NCBI GenBank assembly: GCA_900544525.1
Contig: UQVN01000107.1
Coordinates: forward strand, 1 to 10,238
Source of the DNA: an uncultured Eubacteriales bacterium
GTDB lineage: Bacteria > Bacillota > Clostridia > Lachnospirales > Lachnospiraceae
Length of the DNA: 10,238 nt
Direction of reading: 5' to 3'
Shown: one piece after another, positions 7,651-10,238 of the stretch
Layout of the letters: each line of letters begins with the position of its first letter
Position numbering within the stretch: position 1 is the stretch's first letter
Notes under the pieces: model-generated
Database searches by the model: none
The model's input: the letters and a program-made list of their open reading frames with translations, nothing else
What the model was told of the DNA's origin: nothing
Made by a program: the position numbers and the translations under genes

Positions 7651-7691
7651 GACTGTATTTGTGAGGGAGTCACTACCCTACAAATACAGTC
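7651..7691 (+). ncRNA. Intercistronic mRNA stem-loop after the binding-protein gene
   Basis: GACTGTATTTGT (7651-7662) pairs perfectly with ACAAATACAGTC (7680-7691). A GGG/CCC inner stem (7665-7667 with 7676-7678) extends it past a bulged A. No T run follows (AGAAAAGAAAGG), so it is not a normal intrinsic terminator. Such stems after binding-protein genes are known to protect the upstream message from 3' exonucleases, as in malE-malF of enterics, giving more binding protein than permease. That function is inferred here. Confidence 0.8.
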
Positions 7692-7715
7692 AGAAAAGAA
7701 AGGAGCCATATTTTT

Positions 7716-8672
7716 ATGAATAAAAAGCGTAAAAGTATCAGCTACGGAAAATGGGGATATTTATTTATTCTTCCATTTTTCTTATGTTTTTTTATCTTTT
7801 CATTCATTCCGCTATTAGATACAATTCGATATAGCTTTTTTGAATATTATCGTTCAGGGATTAAAGAAATTGGACCTAATTTTATTGGGGTGGAAAATTA
7901 TAAAAGTTTACTAGGATCTGATATGCTCAAGTATGCTGGAAACACTCTTATCTTATGGATAATTGGGTTTATACCACAGGTTGTAGTAGCGTTGGTATTA
8001 GCTTGTTGGTTTTCTGATTTACGTTTAAAAATTCATGGAAAGCAGTTTTTTAAAGTTGTAATTTATTTACCAAACTTAATTATGGCATCTGCTTTTGCAA
8101 TGTTATTTTTTGCATTATTTTCTACCAATGGACCAATTAACTCTATTTTAGAATCAATTGGTTTTATTAAAGAACCAATTGATTTCCTTGGTTCTGTATT
8201 AGGAACGAGAAGTCTTGTTGGGCTAATGAACTTTTTAATGTGGTTTGGTAATACAACGATTATGTTGATGGCAGCCATTATGGCAATTAGTAATGATATT
8301 TTTGAGGCTTCTGAAATTGATGGTTGTAATAGCATAAAGAGATTTTTCTATATTATTTTACCATTGATAAGACCAATTCTTGCTTATACTTTAATTACAT
8401 CTATCATTGGTGGACTCCAAATGTTTGATGTTCCACAGATTTTGACAAATGGACAAGGAAACCCAGATCGTACCTCTATGACATTAATTATGTTTTTGAA
8501 TAGCCACTTAAAGAGTAAAAACTATGGTATGGCGGGAGCATTATCTGTGTACTTATTCATTGTTAGTGGTATTTTATGTTTTATTGTATATAAAATGACA
8601 AATGATAATGATCCAGATGGTTCAAAACGTGCTGCTAAGAAAAAAGCAAAAGCAGAAAAAAGAAAGGGGTAA
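7716..8672 (+). CDS. CUT1 sugar ABC permease, MalF/UgpA-type
   Basis: A 318-aa inner-membrane permease subunit of a carbohydrate ABC importer (binding-protein-dependent transport, MetI-like fold). A short basic N terminus (MNKKRKSISYGKW) leads into the first membrane span (about 14-34). A periplasm-facing loop (about 35-70) contains FIGVENYKSLL, the usual MalF/UgpA-type segment. Further spans lie around 72-98, 112-135, 167-190, 219-240 and 272-292. The EAA loop that docks on the ATPase is EASEIDGCNSIKRFFYIILP (197-216). A very basic tail (SKRAAKKKAKAEKRKG, 303-318) closes the protein; its last codons also form the ribosome binding site of the next gene. AAAGGAG at 7699-7705 is 10 bases before the ATG. 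It would pair with the permease at 8680. No ATPase is encoded nearby, so a shared MsmK-type ATPase is expected. Confidence 0.95.
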   Translation: MNKKRKSISYGKWGYLFILPFFLCFFIFSFIPLLDTIRYSFFEYYRSGIKEIGPNFIGVENYKSLLGSDMLKYAGNTLILWIIGFIPQVVVALVLACWFSDLRLKIHGKQFFKVVIYLPNLIMASAFAMLFFALFSTNGPINSILESIGFIKEPIDFLGSVLGTRSLVGLMNFLMWFGNTTIMLMAAIMAISNDIFEASEIDGCNSIKRFFYIILPLIRPILAYTLITSIIGGLQMFDVPQILTNGQGNPDRTSMTLIMFLNSHLKSKNYGMAGALSVYLFIVSGILCFIVYKMTNDNDPDGSKRAAKKKAKAEKRKG

Positions 8673-8679
8673 TAATAAT

Positions 8680-9525
8680 ATGAACTCAAAATCAGTAAAT
8701 CGTGTGAGAAGTATTTTCGCACATATTGTACTCATTCTTTTATCATTTTTGTGTTTATTTTTCTTTTATATATTGATTGTCAATGCAACGAGATCACATG
8801 CAGATTTACAGAAAGGTTTTTCAGCGTTACCAGGAAATTACTTTTTGGAAAATCTAAAGAGTGTTGCAAATGATGGAAGTTTCCCGATGTTTAAAGGAAT
8901 TTTAAACAGTTTGATTGTTTCTACTTGTTCTGCAGCAATCTGTACTTATTTTTCATCATTAACAGCCTATGGGTTATATGCCTATGATTTTAAATTAAAA
9001 AAGGCAGCTTTTACTTTTATTATGGCAATTCTCGTAATGCCAACACAGGTAACAGCAATGGGATTTTTAAGATTAGTAACAAATATGGGGATGTATGATT
9101 CCTTACTTCCTCTTATTATTCCATCTATTGCATCACCAGCCGTTTTTTATTTTATGTATAGTTATTTACAATCTTCGCTTCCATTAGCTTTAATAGAAGC
9201 AGCACGAATTGATGGTTCAGGAGAATTTAGGACGTTTAATCAAATTGTTATTCCAATTATGAAGCCAGCAATTGCAGTGCAGGCAATTTTCACATTTGTT
9301 GGTTCTTGGAATAATTACTTTGTACCAGCATTAATTATTCAATCAAAAGATAAAATGACAGTACCTATTTTAGTTGCAACTCTTAGAGGAGCAGATTATA
9401 TGAGTTTTGATATGGGAAAAATTTATATGATGATTATGGTAGCAATTGTACCGATTATTATCGCGTATTTAATTCTTTCCAAGTATATTATAGCTGGTAT
9501 TACACTTGGTGGTGTCAAAGAGTAA
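8680..9525 (+). CDS. CUT1 sugar ABC permease, MalG/UgpE-type
   Basis: A 281-aa inner-membrane partner permease. The start is set at 8680, where AAAGGGG (8663-8669) lies 10 bases upstream. An in-frame ATG at 8602 would add 26 Lys/Gln-rich residues overlapping the previous gene and has no support. The first span is about 11-34. NATRSHADLQKGFSALPGNY and FLENLK (35-60) are the usual MalG-type first-loop segments, with further spans around 74-100, 108-130, 140-163, 196-218 and 248-268. The EAA motif is EAARIDGSGEFRTFNQIVIP (173-192). The C terminus IAGITLGGVKE matches the family's ending. Seven bases separate it from the previous stop, so the two permeases are probably translationally coupled and made in equal amounts. 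Confidence 0.95.
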   Translation: MNSKSVNRVRSIFAHIVLILLSFLCLFFFYILIVNATRSHADLQKGFSALPGNYFLENLKSVANDGSFPMFKGILNSLIVSTCSAAICTYFSSLTAYGLYAYDFKLKKAAFTFIMAILVMPTQVTAMGFLRLVTNMGMYDSLLPLIIPSIASPAVFYFMYSYLQSSLPLALIEAARIDGSGEFRTFNQIVIPIMKPAIAVQAIFTFVGSWNNYFVPALIIQSKDKMTVPILVATLRGADYMSFDMGKIYMMIMVAIVPIIIAYLILSKYIIAGITLGGVKE

Positions 9526-9559
9526 TTAATAATGATAGTAATCATAGATTGCGTTACAT

Positions 9560-9611
9560 AAAACCTCCAAAGAATATCTTTTATTTTAGAAAGAATTGCT
9601 GAGGAGGTTTT
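9560..9611 (+). terminator. Stem-loop between permease and GH3 genes, possible leaky terminator
   Basis: AAAACCTCC (9560-9568) pairs with GGAGGTTTT (9603-9611). Within the 34-base loop a second helix forms between TCTTT (9577-9581) and AAAGA (9590-9594), extended by AAT/ATT past one bulged A. Only a broken T tract follows (TTTTCTAAATTT), so it is at best a partial terminator. It lies 35 bases after the permease stop and would reduce, not abolish, read-through into the GH3 gene. An attenuator or processing site is possible. Confidence 0.6.
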
Positions 9612-9624
9612 CTAAATTTATAAA
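9596..9624 (+). promoter_or_regulatory. Weak candidate promoter for the GH3 gene
   Basis: TTGCTG (9596-9601) and TATAAA (9619-9624) are 17 bases apart. The -35 keeps only the TTG core, and AT-rich sequence gives many such pairs. It would let GH3 be expressed apart from the transporter despite the preceding stem-loop. Confidence 0.25.
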
Positions 9625-9660
9625 AGAAATATTATAAAAGAGGTTAGAAAGGAAATACAT

Positions 9661-10238
9661 ATGACACAGAGAAAATGGATTCATAGTGGAACGTTAAAGG
9701 AAGAGGTTTCAGAGAGGGAAATTTTACATAGTCAATTGGCACGAAAAGCAGCAGAAGAAGGAATTGTTCTCTTAGTAAATAAAGGAGTGCTTCCTTTAAA
9801 AAAATCTGCATCAATTGCACTTTTTGGAACTGGTGCAGAAAAGACAGTAAAAGGTGGTATTGGCTCTGGTGATGTTAATAATAGAGAAAATGTTTCAATT
9901 TATAGAGGGCTAAAAGAAAGCGGAGCTACTATTACTAGTGAAGTATGGTTAAAAGATTATTCAGATTATTATAATCAAGCAAGAGATGAATGGAAAGAGT
10001 TCGTTTTAAATGTAGCAAAAACAGTGGATAATCCATTTGATGCTTATGCCGAAAATCCATTTGTAATGCCAGAAGGAAGAATGATTACAGAAAGTGATAT
10101 AAAGGGAGCAGAGGCTGCTATTTATGTAATTAGTCGTATTTCTGGAGAAGGAAAAGATCGTCATAGAACCGAGGGAGATTATTATTTAAGTCAAAAAGAA
10201 CGAAAGGATATTTTATATTTAGAAAAACAAAATATTCC
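9661..10238 (+). CDS. GH3 beta-glucosidase-type enzyme, 5' part, cut by window end
   Basis: The first 192 residues of a glycoside hydrolase family 3 protein; the frame is open to the window end. Family members remove terminal beta-glucosyl residues from oligosaccharides by a retaining mechanism. Residues 26-47 (LARKAAEEGIVLLVNKGVLPLK), IALFGTGAE (52-60), KGGIGSGDVN (64-72) and ISRISGEGKDR (158-168) belong to the alpha/beta sandwich domain, which in most GH3 enzymes comes second, after the TIM barrel. Here it begins about 25 residues from the start, so the domain order appears swapped, as known for Ruminococcus albus and Butyrivibrio fibrisolvens beta-glucosidases. The barrel and its catalytic Asp would lie beyond the window. 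No signal peptide is seen, so it is probably cytoplasmic. AGGAA at 9651-9654 region stands a few bases before the ATG. It is co-oriented with the transporter genes, 135 bases after them, and probably handles imported oligosaccharides alongside the phosphorylases. Confidence 0.88.
   Translation, partial: MTQRKWIHSGTLKEEVSEREILHSQLARKAAEEGIVLLVNKGVLPLKKSASIALFGTGAEKTVKGGIGSGDVNNRENVSIYRGLKESGATITSEVWLKDYSDYYNQARDEWKEFVLNVAKTVDNPFDAYAENPFVMPEGRMITESDIKGAEAAIYVISRISGEGKDRHRTEGDYYLSQKERKDILYLEKQNI

Noticed and set aside
8063..8335. Minus-strand frame opposite the first permease
   Set aside because: It covers the membrane spans and EAA loop of a clear permease, and its protein is only the low-complexity shadow of that sequence.
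8602..8679. Longer start for the second permease
   Set aside because: It lies out of frame inside the previous permease gene, gives a Lys/Gln-rich extension foreign to the family, and the ATG at 8680 has a proper ribosome binding site.

Overview
The window looks like a carbohydrate-uptake locus from an AT-rich, low-GC Gram-positive anaerobe, most plausibly a gut Lachnospiraceae-type Clostridia. The supporting signs are A/T-rich codon choice, strong AGGAGG-type ribosome binding sites, a lipobox-bearing substrate-binding protein, a CUT1-type ABC importer without its own ATPase, GH94 phosphorylases, and a GH3 enzyme that starts with the domain that usually comes second. Species cannot be fixed from the sequence alone.

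Layout. (1) Positions 61-813 (+): an AraC-family regulator. It ends in a hairpin (827-866) with T-rich tracts on both strands that can serve as a shared terminator for this gene and the convergent operon. (2) Positions 886-6022 (-): two adjacent but dissimilar GH94 inverting phosphorylases, 25 bases apart. The promoter-proximal one (about 899 aa) resembles laminaribiose-phosphorylase-like enzymes. The second (803 aa) resembles cellobiose/chitobiose-phosphorylase-like enzymes. (3) Positions 6023-6261: a compact divergent control region with candidate promoters in both directions and a 22-bp near-perfect inverted repeat lying between them. (4) Positions 6262-9525 (+): sugar-binding lipoprotein, then two inner-membrane permeases, with a strong stem-loop between the binding protein and the permeases. 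(5) Position 9661 to the end (+): the 5' part of a GH3 beta-glucosidase-type gene, cut by the window edge.

How the parts fit (inference): the lipoprotein and permeases import a short beta-linked gluco-oligosaccharide, powered by a shared ATPase encoded elsewhere. Inside the cell the two GH94 enzymes split disaccharide or oligosaccharide with phosphate, giving a sugar 1-phosphate and saving ATP, and the GH3 enzyme hydrolyses what they do not take. No endoglucanase, secreted hydrolase or ATPase lies in the window, so the cell probably takes up oligosaccharides made elsewhere. A beta-1,3-linked substrate such as laminaribiose is the leading guess; cellobiose, sophorose or chitobiose are not excluded. 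The AraC regulator is the obvious candidate controller, but no binding site can be assigned to it.

Most of this is a recognisable type of locus. The less ordinary points are the untranscribed-looking 22-bp inverted repeat in the divergent promoter region, the pairing of two different GH94 classes, the GH3 domain order, and several start-site corrections (positions 61, 6022 and 8680). I found no mobile element, CRISPR array, tRNA or rRNA.
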